Shown here in pieces: positions 40,173 through 49,130 of a stretch of DNA of 64,000 nt (the stretch's first letter is position 1; the number at the start of each line of letters is the position of its first letter). A program made the translations under genes and the position numbers. Location: positions 733,401 to 797,400 of the forward strand of contig NZ_JAERRB010000003.1 of the NCBI RefSeq assembly GCF_016735595.1, written 5' to 3'. The stretch comes from Chryseolinea lacunae (GTDB lineage: Bacteria > Bacteroidota > Bacteroidia > Cytophagales > Cyclobacteriaceae). The notes below the pieces were generated by a model. That model was not told the origin of the DNA and ran no database searches. It saw only the letters and a list, made by a program, of their open reading frames with translations.

Positions 40173-41552
40173 CTATACTTTCATTTCTTTCAGAAGACGG
40201 TGTGATGCCTGGGGTGGCAACATTTTCCCGTATGCATCCATCAACCCCTGTTGCATCAGCCACGCTTCAAACTCGGGCGCCGGCCGCAAGCCCAAGACTT
40301 GTCGCACATAGAGTGCATCGTGAAAGGAAGTGGATTGATAGTTCAACATAATGTCGTCGGCACCGGGCACACCCATAATGAAATTGCAGCCGGCCACACC
40401 GAGCAGGGTCACCAGGTTGTCCATGTCGTCCTGGTCGGCTTCGGCGTGGTTGGTGTAGCAAACGTCAACCCCCATGGGAAGGCCCAGCAGCTTGGCGCAG
40501 AAATGATCTTCGAGCGCCGCGCGGGTAATTTGTTTGCCGTCGTATAAATATTCAGGGCCAATAAATCCGACAACCGAATTCACCAGCAGCGGTTTGAATT
40601 TCCGTGCCACCGCATAGGCGCGCGCCTCGCAGGTTTGTTGGTCCACACCTTCGTGTGCCTGCGCCGAGAGCGAGCTGCCCTGACCCGTTTCGAAATACAT
40701 CACATTGTTTCCCACCGTGCCGCGTTGCAGGCTCAAGGCGGCTTCGTAGGCTTCGTGCAAAAGTGAAAGACTGATGCCGAAGCTTTGATTTGTTTTTTCG
40801 GTGCCGCCAATGGATTGAAAAACAAGATCGACCGGTGCCTGGCGTTGCATCACTTCCAACGCGAGTGTGACGTGACACAGCACGCAGCTTTGCGTGGGAA
40901 TATCAAACTGTTGTCGCAAAGCGTCCATCATGTGCAACAGCTTTGTGACGGCGGATGGGCTGTCCGTTGCGGGATTGATGCCTATCACGGCGTCGCCGCT
41001 GCCATAGAGCAAACCGTCGAGCATGCTGGCGGCAATGCCGCGAGGGTCGTCGGTGGGGTGGTTGGGCTGCAGGCGTGTGGAGAATCTTCCTTTCAACCCC
41101 AACGTGTTTCGAAACTGCGTCACCACTTCACATTTTTGTGCCACAGCGATAAGATCCTGGTTGCGCATCAGCTTTGACACTGCCGCCGCCATTTCGGGCG
41201 TGATGCCCGGGCTAACCGCGTGCAGCATAGCCGCGTTGGTGGTGTCTGACAATAACCAGTTTCGAAATTCGCCCACGGTGAAATGTTGGATGACCGAAAA
41301 TGCCGAGGCATCGTGACTGTCGATGATGAGCCGCGTCACTTCATCTCTTTCGTAGGGAATGATGGCTTCGCGCAGAAACACGTTGAGCGAAATGTTGGCC
41401 AGCGTCATTTGTGCAGCCACGCGTTCCTCATACGTGTGCGCGGCCAGTTCGGCCAGTGCATCGCCCGAACGGAACGGCGATGCTTTGGCCAACACGGTCT
41501 TTAAATCCTGGAAGTTGTAGACGTGATGTCGTATGGTATGTTGGTAGGCCAT
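40173..41552 (-). CDS. eutB: Ethanolamine ammonia-lyase large subunit
   Basis: 459 residues from ATG 41552, just inside the space after the permease stop. EutB features: NPATDSPSAVTKLLHMMDAL, IPTQSCVLCHVTLALEVMQRQAPVDLVFQSIGGTEKTNQSFGI (substrate region), FETGQGSSLSA, HFCAKLLGLPMGVDVCYTNHAEADQDDMDNL and AGCNFIMGVPGADDIMLNYQ. Full length. No B12 reactivase (eutA) or shell proteins are in the window. Confidence 0.97.
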   Translation of the reverse strand: MAYQHTIRHHVYNFQDLKTVLAKASPFRSGDALAELAAHTYEERVAAQMTLANISLNVFLREAIIPYERDEVTRLIIDSHDASAFSVIQHFTVGEFRNWLLSDTTNAAMLHAVSPGITPEMAAAVSKLMRNQDLIAVAQKCEVVTQFRNTLGLKGRFSTRLQPNHPTDDPRGIAASMLDGLLYGSGDAVIGINPATDSPSAVTKLLHMMDALRQQFDIPTQSCVLCHVTLALEVMQRQAPVDLVFQSIGGTEKTNQSFGISLSLLHEAYEAALSLQRGTVGNNVMYFETGQGSSLSAQAHEGVDQQTCEARAYAVARKFKPLLVNSVVGFIGPEYLYDGKQITRAALEDHFCAKLLGLPMGVDVCYTNHAEADQDDMDNLVTLLGVAGCNFIMGVPGADDIMLNYQSTSFHDALYVRQVLGLRPAPEFEAWLMQQGLMDAYGKMLPPQASHRLLKEMKV

Positions 41553-41556
41553 GGGC

Positions 41557-42894
41557 TTATGCACGTTTCGCGACAGGAATTCGCCGGTGTTGTCGCGTCA
41601 AAACAAATATACCCATTAGCACGAACAGCACTCCAAAAAAACAAAGGCTGAGCAACAGGTTAAACCACACGATGGCCAACAGACAGAGCACAGCCAAAAC
41701 CAACGCAACAATGGGAAAATAAGGATAGAGCGGCGCCTTGAACGGACGCACCATGTCGGGTTCTTTCTTTCGCAGTACAAAAAGCGCAACAAGGCTAATG
41801 ATATACATGACCACGGCACCTAATGCTGCGAGAATAATGACCTGATCGGTAGTGCCCAGACTCAACGCAAGACAACCCACTGCTCCGCCCACAACCAACG
41901 CCCAATGTGGCGTTTGATAGCGCGCGTGCACACGACCCAGCACCGCGGGCAAATATCCACCCCGGGCCAGCGCAAAGATCTGGCGCGAGTAGCCCATGAT
42001 GGTTCCATGAAACGAAGCGATAAGTCCGAACAATCCCAGGCTGGCAAACATTTGCGTGAGCGGGTTGTCGCGCCCCAGCACGATGCTTAGCGAAGCCGGG
42101 AGAGGATAATCTATTTTGCTAAGCTGTTGCCATGGGGCAATGCCGCCGGTGAAGATCATAACGCTGAGCGCCAGCACCACCAGGGTGAGAATGCCATAGG
42201 TATAGCCCTTCGCGATGGTGCGGTGTGGATCTTGTGCTTCTTCGGCCACCATGGCCACTCCTTCAATGGCCAGGTAGAACCAGATGGCGAAGGGCAACGC
42301 TTCAAAAATTCCGTGCCAGCCATAGGGCATGCCGTTGGTGGTGAACGTGGTGATTGAAAAGTGTGGAGCCACCAGTCCGATATAAATGAGTAATTCCACA
42401 ACGGCCAGCAACGTGACCACCAGCGACAGCGTCGCAGATTCTTTAATGCCCAACAAGTTGACGGCAACGAAAATGACATAACACGAAAACGCCACCATCA
42501 GCACATTTAACGATGGATACAAAAAATGTGCGTAGCTGCCCAAGGCAAATGCGATAGCCGTGGGGGTCACAAGAAATTCCACGAGTGTGGCATAGCCGGC
42601 AATCAATCCGCCCCACCATCCAAACGCGCGATGTGCGTAGGCAAAGGGACCACCCGCCTGCGGAATGGCCGTGGTCAATTCTGTAAAGCTGAAAATGAAG
42701 GTGACATAGAACACCGTGACGATGAGCGTGGCAATCAAAAATCCAATCGTGCCCGACACGCCCCAACCATAATTCCATCCGAAATATTCGCCCGAAATGA
42801 CAAGCCCTACGGCGATGGCCCACAGGTGCACCGGCTTCAAAACTTTTTTTAAAGTGTGTTCCGTGTGGGACGTCGGTGTGCCGGATGCAGTCAT
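41557..42894 (-). CDS. eat: Ethanolamine permease
   Basis: 445 residues with about 12 membrane helices of the APC family. The start LKPVHLWAIAVGLVISGEYFGWNYGW is typical of the Eat/ethanolamine permease group. Followed 4 nt later by eutB, which supports ethanolamine as substrate. First gene of the operon. Confidence 0.92.
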   Translation of the reverse strand: MTASGTPTSHTEHTLKKVLKPVHLWAIAVGLVISGEYFGWNYGWGVSGTIGFLIATLIVTVFYVTFIFSFTELTTAIPQAGGPFAYAHRAFGWWGGLIAGYATLVEFLVTPTAIAFALGSYAHFLYPSLNVLMVAFSCYVIFVAVNLLGIKESATLSLVVTLLAVVELLIYIGLVAPHFSITTFTTNGMPYGWHGIFEALPFAIWFYLAIEGVAMVAEEAQDPHRTIAKGYTYGILTLVVLALSVMIFTGGIAPWQQLSKIDYPLPASLSIVLGRDNPLTQMFASLGLFGLIASFHGTIMGYSRQIFALARGGYLPAVLGRVHARYQTPHWALVVGGAVGCLALSLGTTDQVIILAALGAVVMYIISLVALFVLRKKEPDMVRPFKAPLYPYFPIVALVLAVLCLLAIVWFNLLLSLCFFGVLFVLMGIFVLTRQHRRIPVAKRA

Positions 42895-43040
42895 GATTTA
42901 GTGTTTTGCTATAAGATATTACTCTTCGTTCTGAAAACGGAGATAATTTTTGGTGCGCGCGGGGTTCACTCGATTTCGGAACAAAACTTTTTTTGACCTC
43001 GCTATTTTTGAGCACCTTGGATAGTTAAAAAAACAGAATC

Positions 43041-43547
43041 ATGCAACCTGCTCAATACTGGGTGAAACACCTCGACCTGAAGCCACACCCCGAAGGCGGC
43101 TTCTATAAAGAAACCTATCGTGCAACGGAGAAAATTCCAGGCACCGGCTTGCCCGGGCGATTTGAAGGCGCGAGAAATTTTTCGACGGCCATTTATTTTC
43201 TGTTGCGTTCCGAAGACCGGTCACTGTTTCATCGTATCAAGTCCGATGAGCTTTGGCATTTTCATGCCGGCGAAACGCTGGAAATTTTTGTGTTGACAGC
43301 AGAGGGGTTGGTCGTGCACCGTTTGGGACCGAATGCAGAACAGGGCGATGCGTTGCAGGTGGTGGTTCCGGCAAACACGTGGTTTGGTGCAAAGGTGATG
43401 CATGAAAATTCGTACACGCTCGCAGGATGCACCGTGGCCCCGGGCTTTGACTTTCGCGATTTTGAAATGGCAAACTTTTTCGAACTGCTGAAAGAATTTC
43501 CAACGCACGGCGACCTCATCAATTCGCTCACACCCGGACACCGCTAA
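43041..43547 (+). CDS. Cupin DUF985 protein
   Basis: 168 residues. WVKHLDLKPHPEGGFYKETYR, STAIYFLLRSEDRSLFHRIKSDELWHFHAGETLEIF and GCTVAPGFDFRDFEMA match the cupin_5/DUF985 family. A metal could bind at the His residues of HRIKSDELWHFHAG. Substrate unknown. Stand-alone, convergent with the next gene. Confidence 0.9.
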   Translation: MQPAQYWVKHLDLKPHPEGGFYKETYRATEKIPGTGLPGRFEGARNFSTAIYFLLRSEDRSLFHRIKSDELWHFHAGETLEIFVLTAEGLVVHRLGPNAEQGDALQVVVPANTWFGAKVMHENSYTLAGCTVAPGFDFRDFEMANFFELLKEFPTHGDLINSLTPGHR

Positions 43548-43554
43548 TGACCAA

Positions 43555-45753
43555 TCAATCGGTCACGACCAGTTTTTGGGAAACGGTTTTTCCGGGGCGA
43601 TCGATGTGTAGTGTATAGACTCCGCGTTTAAGTTTACCATACGAAAAAACGGTGCAGCCATCTTCGCCCGTGGTTTGCTCGAAACTCGTCACGTCGCGCG
43701 AAAGCACATCCGTTAGCCGGATGGTGACACGCTGGGCCGCTGATGTTGGCAAACAAACATTCACAAACCCCGATGATGAAGGATTTGGATAGACGTTTAT
43801 GTCTGTTGTGGCCTGAGCGCTGTGTTCTGTGGCCACAACAACCGAAAATTGTGCAGTAAGATCGATGTCGTTTGTGGGCGTGGCAAGTGTTTGCGTTTGT
43901 GTGCCGCTGTTGGACCATGATTCAAATGTATAGTGAGCGTTCTCCAGCGTCTGAGGCGACGGAACACCAAGGGTTCGCAGCAGACCTTCCACGCTGACAA
44001 CCGAAGCGGGAGTGGTGAGGGGTTGCCCATCTAATGTTATTTGCAAACCGGGTGGTGACGTTTTGAACGAGAGTGTTGTCTTTCGCGGCTTCACATCCAC
44101 CGAGTCTTTTCCTTTCAGTCCTTTGCTATCGGTCACGGTCAGTATGATGCGATACCACACGTTGTCGGATGTTTCGCCCTGGTTGGGAATTTGAAAGGTG
44201 CCGTGGTTCACACCCGTGATGGCGGGTTGATCGTGCTTGTGCACGTCGTGATGAAAATTGATGGCCCAGCTGAATGCGCTCGCCGGCAACGTGCCGTCTT
44301 CTGCATCTTTAGCCGTGCCCGCGAAGTCGATGCTGGTGCCGGCCACATAGGTTGTTCCCTCGACAGGCACGGTGATGGTCGCTACCGGAAGCGCGTTTGC
44401 AATGACGGTGAGTTTTGCTTCATCGCTCGTGGCATGGCCCGCAGCGTTTGTCACCACCACGCGATATTGTCCGCTGTTTGCCGCGGTGAGGTTGTTGAGC
44501 GTGAGGGTTGCACTCTTGGCAGACGCGATGTCAACGCCATTCTTTTGCCATTGATAGGTGAACGGTGTGCTGCCCAGCGCCTTCACACTGAAGGTGATCG
44601 ACTGCCCTTCGGCACGCGTGGCGCCCACAGGTTGTGTGGTGATGAATGGTGCCGTGGTGTTGTTATACACGATTTTATACAAGGACGATCCTGAGCGTGT
44701 CAGGTAATACAGGTTGCCGTCGTTGCCCGTGGTGATGCTCACGCCGTCGCCCGAGATGGCGGTGGCAAACGATGATCGTGTCACGGTGCCCTCCAAGGTT
44801 ATGGAGTTGATCCAGTCGTTGCAGAGATCCTGAAAAAAATACTGGCCTACATAAGAAGAAGGATAGTTGGTGTTTGCCGGGCTGAAGAACGTCCCTCCGG
44901 TAATGGCGCAACCTGAACCATCGCCCGCGCCGTGCTGGTAGGCGTAGATGGGATTTGTGTAGGCCGCGTTGTTGCTCATGCCCTCTGCCTTGGGCCAGCC
45001 AAAGTTCTTGCCGCCCTCGGTGGCGTCGTTAATTTCTTCCCACGTGCCCTGGCCTACGTCGTTCACCAGGATGCGGCCCGTGGTGGGGTGAACCGAAAAG
45101 GTGAATGGATTGCGCAGCCCATACGCCCACACTCTTTTCCGCTGTTCCGAACCTGTGGGGAAGGGATTGCCGGTGGGCACGCTGCCGTCTTTGTTGATGC
45201 GCAAAAGTTTTCCGTGATAGGTGTCCAAATCCTGGGCTTGGTCACCGTCGGCATTTTCGCCAATGGCCACATAGAGTTTCCCGTCCTTTCCAAACTGCAT
45301 AGCCCCACCGTTATGATTGGTGGCCGAGCTTAGCGGATCGAGGTCTATCACAATAGACGCGCTGCCGTCCAGGGCCACGTCGCCATTGGCGGTGTAGCGT
45401 GTGATGCGGTTGTGGATGTCGGTGCCGGGCACCGTGTGATAGAGGTAGATGTATTGATTGGTGGCGAAGTCTGGATCGAGCACCACACCAATCAGTCCTC
45501 TTTCGCCGGAAGAATTCACGGTGAGACTGACGAAGGCGGCGGCAAGCAACGTATTGTTTTTGATGACGCGCAGTTTGCCACCTTGTTCCGCCACGAAGAT
45601 GCGACCGTCGGGGGCGAAGGCCAGGGCGGTGGGGTTGCTGATTCCGTTTGTTACGAGCACCTGTGCAAAGTCGGCCGGATAGTTTTGGGCAACGACCGTG
45701 TGAAGGCCACATAGGAAAACGAAGAGAAGCAATGAAGCGTAGCGATTTTTCAT
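43555..45753 (-). CDS. Secreted PQQ-type sugar dehydrogenase with Ig domain and T9SS sorting domain
   Basis: 732 residues. Signal peptide (LLLFVFLCGLHTVVAQ). GSDH-type beta-propeller (about 25-390; NPTALAFAPDGRIFVAEQGGKLRVI, NHNGGAMQFGKDGKLYVAIGENADGDQAQDL, WAYGLRNPFTFS). An immunoglobulin-like domain follows (about 395-480, QPVGATRAEGQSITFSVKALGSTPFTYQWQKNG), then further beta domains and a type IX secretion C-terminal domain (TDINVYPNPSSSGFVNV ... VYTLHIDRPGKTVSQKLVVTD). Expected at the cell surface or outside; oxidation of an aldose sugar is the family reaction. Confidence 0.92.
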   Translation of the reverse strand: MKNRYASLLLFVFLCGLHTVVAQNYPADFAQVLVTNGISNPTALAFAPDGRIFVAEQGGKLRVIKNNTLLAAAFVSLTVNSSGERGLIGVVLDPDFATNQYIYLYHTVPGTDIHNRITRYTANGDVALDGSASIVIDLDPLSSATNHNGGAMQFGKDGKLYVAIGENADGDQAQDLDTYHGKLLRINKDGSVPTGNPFPTGSEQRKRVWAYGLRNPFTFSVHPTTGRILVNDVGQGTWEEINDATEGGKNFGWPKAEGMSNNAAYTNPIYAYQHGAGDGSGCAITGGTFFSPANTNYPSSYVGQYFFQDLCNDWINSITLEGTVTRSSFATAISGDGVSITTGNDGNLYYLTRSGSSLYKIVYNNTTAPFITTQPVGATRAEGQSITFSVKALGSTPFTYQWQKNGVDIASAKSATLTLNNLTAANSGQYRVVVTNAAGHATSDEAKLTVIANALPVATITVPVEGTTYVAGTSIDFAGTAKDAEDGTLPASAFSWAINFHHDVHKHDQPAITGVNHGTFQIPNQGETSDNVWYRIILTVTDSKGLKGKDSVDVKPRKTTLSFKTSPPGLQITLDGQPLTTPASVVSVEGLLRTLGVPSPQTLENAHYTFESWSNSGTQTQTLATPTNDIDLTAQFSVVVATEHSAQATTDINVYPNPSSSGFVNVCLPTSAAQRVTIRLTDVLSRDVTSFEQTTGEDGCTVFSYGKLKRGVYTLHIDRPGKTVSQKLVVTD

Positions 45754-45810
45754 GAGGGTCAGGTTAGGTTTGGTTATTAAAATCTGACCACCAAAAAACG
45801 TTGAGCGTGG

Positions 45811-46674
45811 TCACTTCAAAACAAACAACCGAATGTCGGGAACATAAAGATTAAAGAACCCCTTGCCTCCCGTAACATTCGACGGATAGTTAACCGGTTC
45901 GCTAAGGAACTGTGAAAAGCTGTAGCGATTGTCGAGCCGGAGCCTGATGAACGAATAATAGTCTTCGCTCACATTCGAAAGTGAAACAAGCAGTGTGTCG
46001 CCCGTGTGAAAATTCTGACGGAAGCCGCGAAAGGTTTCGGCATGGCCGCCGCCATTGAAGTCCACATCGTCAATCACTTTGGTGAAGGCATTCGGATCGA
46101 GGAGGTTGTTCTCCAGATCGTTCAGCCGGATGCGTTGCGAGTTCACCACATACCAGTTCTTTTCGGCCGGGTCGTTAAAGCTGTAGGTCACTTGTGCCAC
46201 GGTGTCGTCATAGCCATCAAAAACCAAATCGGCCGAGATGTCTTCAAACGAAACTTGCCGGCGCACGGTGGTCACGGCGGTCACTTCGCCCAGTGTCTCG
46301 CTCTTTGCCCGGAGTTCGTATGATTCTCCCTCCTGAAACGGAATGCTCACGCCTCCATAAATCCCCAGGGCAAGGGCTTGCAGTGTATAAGTTCCCTGAG
46401 GCCCCGTAATTGTAACCGAAGCATCGGTCACGGCAATCTGATCCAGCAAGGCCTGCGCGTCGCTGTCTTCGCCGGCGTCGAGCGCGCCAAAGCTTTTTGT
46501 CAGCAGCACAACCAGCGACTGGTCGGGAATGATCTGGCTGGACACGATGATTTGGGGTTTCAACGAAGGCAACCCTTCCACGGCCAACGGTTCGGGCATG
46601 CATCCCCAAAGCATCGTCGTTGCCGAAAGGATTAGGATGAATAGTGAAAAGCGGATTTGGGCCAGGTTGTTCAT
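45811..46674 (-). CDS. DUF4249 lipoprotein
   Basis: 287 residues from ATG 46674, with lipoprotein signal (LFILILSATTMLWGCMPEP, Cys near 25). DUF4249 pattern: IVSSQIIPDQSLVVLLTKSFGA, LLDQIAVTDASVTITGPQGTYTL, PFQEGESYELRAKSETLGEVTAVTTV. DUF4249 genes usually follow a TonB receptor gene, as here (4-nt gap). Probably a surface partner of that receptor. Confidence 0.88.
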   Translation of the reverse strand: MNNLAQIRFSLFILILSATTMLWGCMPEPLAVEGLPSLKPQIIVSSQIIPDQSLVVLLTKSFGALDAGEDSDAQALLDQIAVTDASVTITGPQGTYTLQALALGIYGGVSIPFQEGESYELRAKSETLGEVTAVTTVRRQVSFEDISADLVFDGYDDTVAQVTYSFNDPAEKNWYVVNSQRIRLNDLENNLLDPNAFTKVIDDVDFNGGGHAETFRGFRQNFHTGDTLLVSLSNVSEDYYSFIRLRLDNRYSFSQFLSEPVNYPSNVTGGKGFFNLYVPDIRLFVLK

Positions 46675-46678
46675 AGTC

Positions 46679-48961
46679 TTAAAATCTAAACCCATAGTTG
46701 AGAAAGGGAATAAGGCCAAACAGCCCCGGCTGCTCATAGCGCAGCGAGCCGTCGGTTTCGTCCTGAACGATGGTCATGCCAATGGGATTGGCCCGATTGT
46801 AGGCGTTGTATACACCCGCAAACCAATGCCATTGGAATTTTCGGTCGGGCTTGCTCTTGAACTTGATGCCCACATCCAACCGATGCGCGTTGGCCAGCTT
46901 CACTTCATTCACACCGGAGTAGATGGGAATGAGGTCGGCACCGGTGAGCGTCGGGGCGATGACGGCATATTGCCCGATGATGGGCGTGAACCGCGCGCCC
47001 GATATAAACTCCCACACCACCGACACAGCCCAACGTTTCGCGAAAGCATATTGTGTTACTATGGCACCGTTGTGACGACGGTCGTAGCGCGCATGAAACC
47101 ACTCGCCTCCGTTGATCTGGTCGAACTGTCGCCACGACCACGAAAGTGTGTAGCTGATCCAGCCCGTGAGCTTGCCGGCATCTTTGCGCAACAACACTTC
47201 CACACCATAGGCCCGACCCTTGCCCTGAATGAGCTTGGATTGAAAGTCGGCGTTGAGAAAAAGATTTGTGCCTTCTTCATAGCCAATGAGGTTGCTCATG
47301 GATTTATAGTACGACTCCACGCTCACAAACACTTTCCTTTCCGGAAACTGACGTTGCCACGCCACGGCTACTTGATGCGAGGTTTGCGGACGAATGCTGT
47401 CGGTGACGGGATACCAGATGTCGGTTGGCGAAGAGATGGCCGAGTTGGAAATGCGATGCATGTATTGCGCCATGCGCGAATAGCTGAACTTCAACGCCTC
47501 ATTGTCGTTGATGGCATAGCGCGCCGACACGCGTGGCTCAGGAAAAAAATACGTCTTGTTGCTTGTTGCTGCCAGTGAACCACGCACACCGGCATTCAGC
47601 ATCCAGCGTGGTGCGGGCGCCCACTCATATTGAGCGTGAAGTGCCATTTCATTGGTAGCACGTCCGCGCGAAGCACTGCTTTCCAGATAGGAAGAAATGC
47701 TTCCTGAAGTGTTGATCACGTTGGGGCTCACGTTGTGATGCGTCCACTCCACTCCGGTTTTGAAGGTGCCGGTGTGGTGAATGGAATCTTTGGTGAACAA
47801 CACGCGCGCACCATAATCTTCGATGTCAGACAACGCGCGCAGTTGGTTGTCCTGAAAAATGTTGGTGACATGATAGTTGTATTTTGTGCGCAGCAGCGAC
47901 ACGTCGCTTTGCCAGTGCTGTTTCAACTTGCGGTTCCATTTCAGCGACTGGCTGCTGTTGCCCGAACCAAATGTGGTGGTGTAGCCTCTGCCGTCGCCAT
48001 TGCGGTCGCGGAAATAATCCAGCAAGTCTTCGCCGCTATAATAGCTGAACTCAACATGATCGTTTTGAGTAGGCCGCCACAGTATTTTTCCATTCAGGTC
48101 ATAAAAAAAGTAGGGTAGCTCCTCGCCGGTGAGTCGCACAACCTTGTCGATATACGTTCGCCGACCTGCCGCCCAAAAGCTGAGTTTGTTTTTCACGATG
48201 GGCTGTTCCACAAACAAGCGCGACGCAATGATGCCCACATCGCCCGACACGTGTGTTTTTTCGGGAATGGCTGATCGTGTGCGCACGTTCAGGATCGACG
48301 AGAGACGTCCCCCATACTGGGCGGGGAAGCCGCCGTTGATGGCTTCCACATGATCGAGCACGTCGGGATTGAACACGGAGAGAAATCCAAATAGGTGACT
48401 GGTGTTGTAGATGGGCGCGTCGTCGAGCAGCACCAGGTTTTGGTCGGCCGCGCCGCCGCGCACAAACAGATCGGAGCTGCCTTCCACGCCACGCACGGTG
48501 CCGGGCAAAAGTTGCAATGTTTTGATGAGGTCGGCTTCTCCACCCAAAACCGGGATGGCGTTGATGTCGTCGCGTGTGAGCACGTGGCGACTGGTTTGAT
48601 TGGCGTCGAAAATGTCTTCCTGCGTGTGTCGGTCGCCGGTCACTACAATTTCGGTTAGCTGATCGACCTTTGTTTTCAGTGTTACAGAAAAGGAGGAGTC
48701 TCTGCGGAGGTGGACGGTGCGTTCAAAATTTTCGTAGCCCACAAACGAAACGAGAATGGTCTTTTTGCCCGCGTTGGTTTTGAGCACAAATTGCCCAGAA
48801 GTATTGGTGGTGACGTGGATGGAATCCGGGAAAACAGTGATGTGTGCTTGTGGCAGGCGGCCGTCTTCATCGCCGCGCACGGTCCCTTTCAGCACAAGGG
48901 TCTGTCCGCACACCGAAAAGGTGATAAAGGCTAGGAACAGGCTGGCAAGGTTTTTTGGCAA
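46679..48961 (-). CDS. TonB-dependent outer-membrane receptor
   Basis: 760 residues. Signal peptide, then a carboxypeptidase-regulatory-like domain (about 22-105, LKGTVRGDEDGRLPQAHITVFPDSIHVTTNTSGQFVLKTN), a plug domain (about 115-230, LPGTVRGVEGSSDLFVRGGAADQNLVLLDDAPIYN) and a barrel with aromatic end FLNYGFRF. Not of the SusC size, so probably a receptor for a small ligand. Paired with DUF4249; ligand unknown. Confidence 0.93.
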   Translation of the reverse strand: MPKNLASLFLAFITFSVCGQTLVLKGTVRGDEDGRLPQAHITVFPDSIHVTTNTSGQFVLKTNAGKKTILVSFVGYENFERTVHLRRDSSFSVTLKTKVDQLTEIVVTGDRHTQEDIFDANQTSRHVLTRDDINAIPVLGGEADLIKTLQLLPGTVRGVEGSSDLFVRGGAADQNLVLLDDAPIYNTSHLFGFLSVFNPDVLDHVEAINGGFPAQYGGRLSSILNVRTRSAIPEKTHVSGDVGIIASRLFVEQPIVKNKLSFWAAGRRTYIDKVVRLTGEELPYFFYDLNGKILWRPTQNDHVEFSYYSGEDLLDYFRDRNGDGRGYTTTFGSGNSSQSLKWNRKLKQHWQSDVSLLRTKYNYHVTNIFQDNQLRALSDIEDYGARVLFTKDSIHHTGTFKTGVEWTHHNVSPNVINTSGSISSYLESSASRGRATNEMALHAQYEWAPAPRWMLNAGVRGSLAATSNKTYFFPEPRVSARYAINDNEALKFSYSRMAQYMHRISNSAISSPTDIWYPVTDSIRPQTSHQVAVAWQRQFPERKVFVSVESYYKSMSNLIGYEEGTNLFLNADFQSKLIQGKGRAYGVEVLLRKDAGKLTGWISYTLSWSWRQFDQINGGEWFHARYDRRHNGAIVTQYAFAKRWAVSVVWEFISGARFTPIIGQYAVIAPTLTGADLIPIYSGVNEVKLANAHRLDVGIKFKSKPDRKFQWHWFAGVYNAYNRANPIGMTIVQDETDGSLRYEQPGLFGLIPFLNYGFRF

Positions 48962-49130
48962 GGCAATGAAATTGTTAGAACACTAATTTACGTAGAAGAA
49001 CATGCGCATGCCGGTTAAGTTTTTTCAGGAAACTGCATTTCTGATCCTGGTATTTCTTACATGCCTTTTTGAGCCGTATTCGCTTGTAAGTATACCGGAT
49101 TAATCAGTATTTGGAGTTTTTGGAGCCTAA

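Noticed and set aside
46529-47578. Plus-strand ORF of 349 residues
   Set aside because: Antisense to the TonB receptor and DUF4249 genes; no domain.
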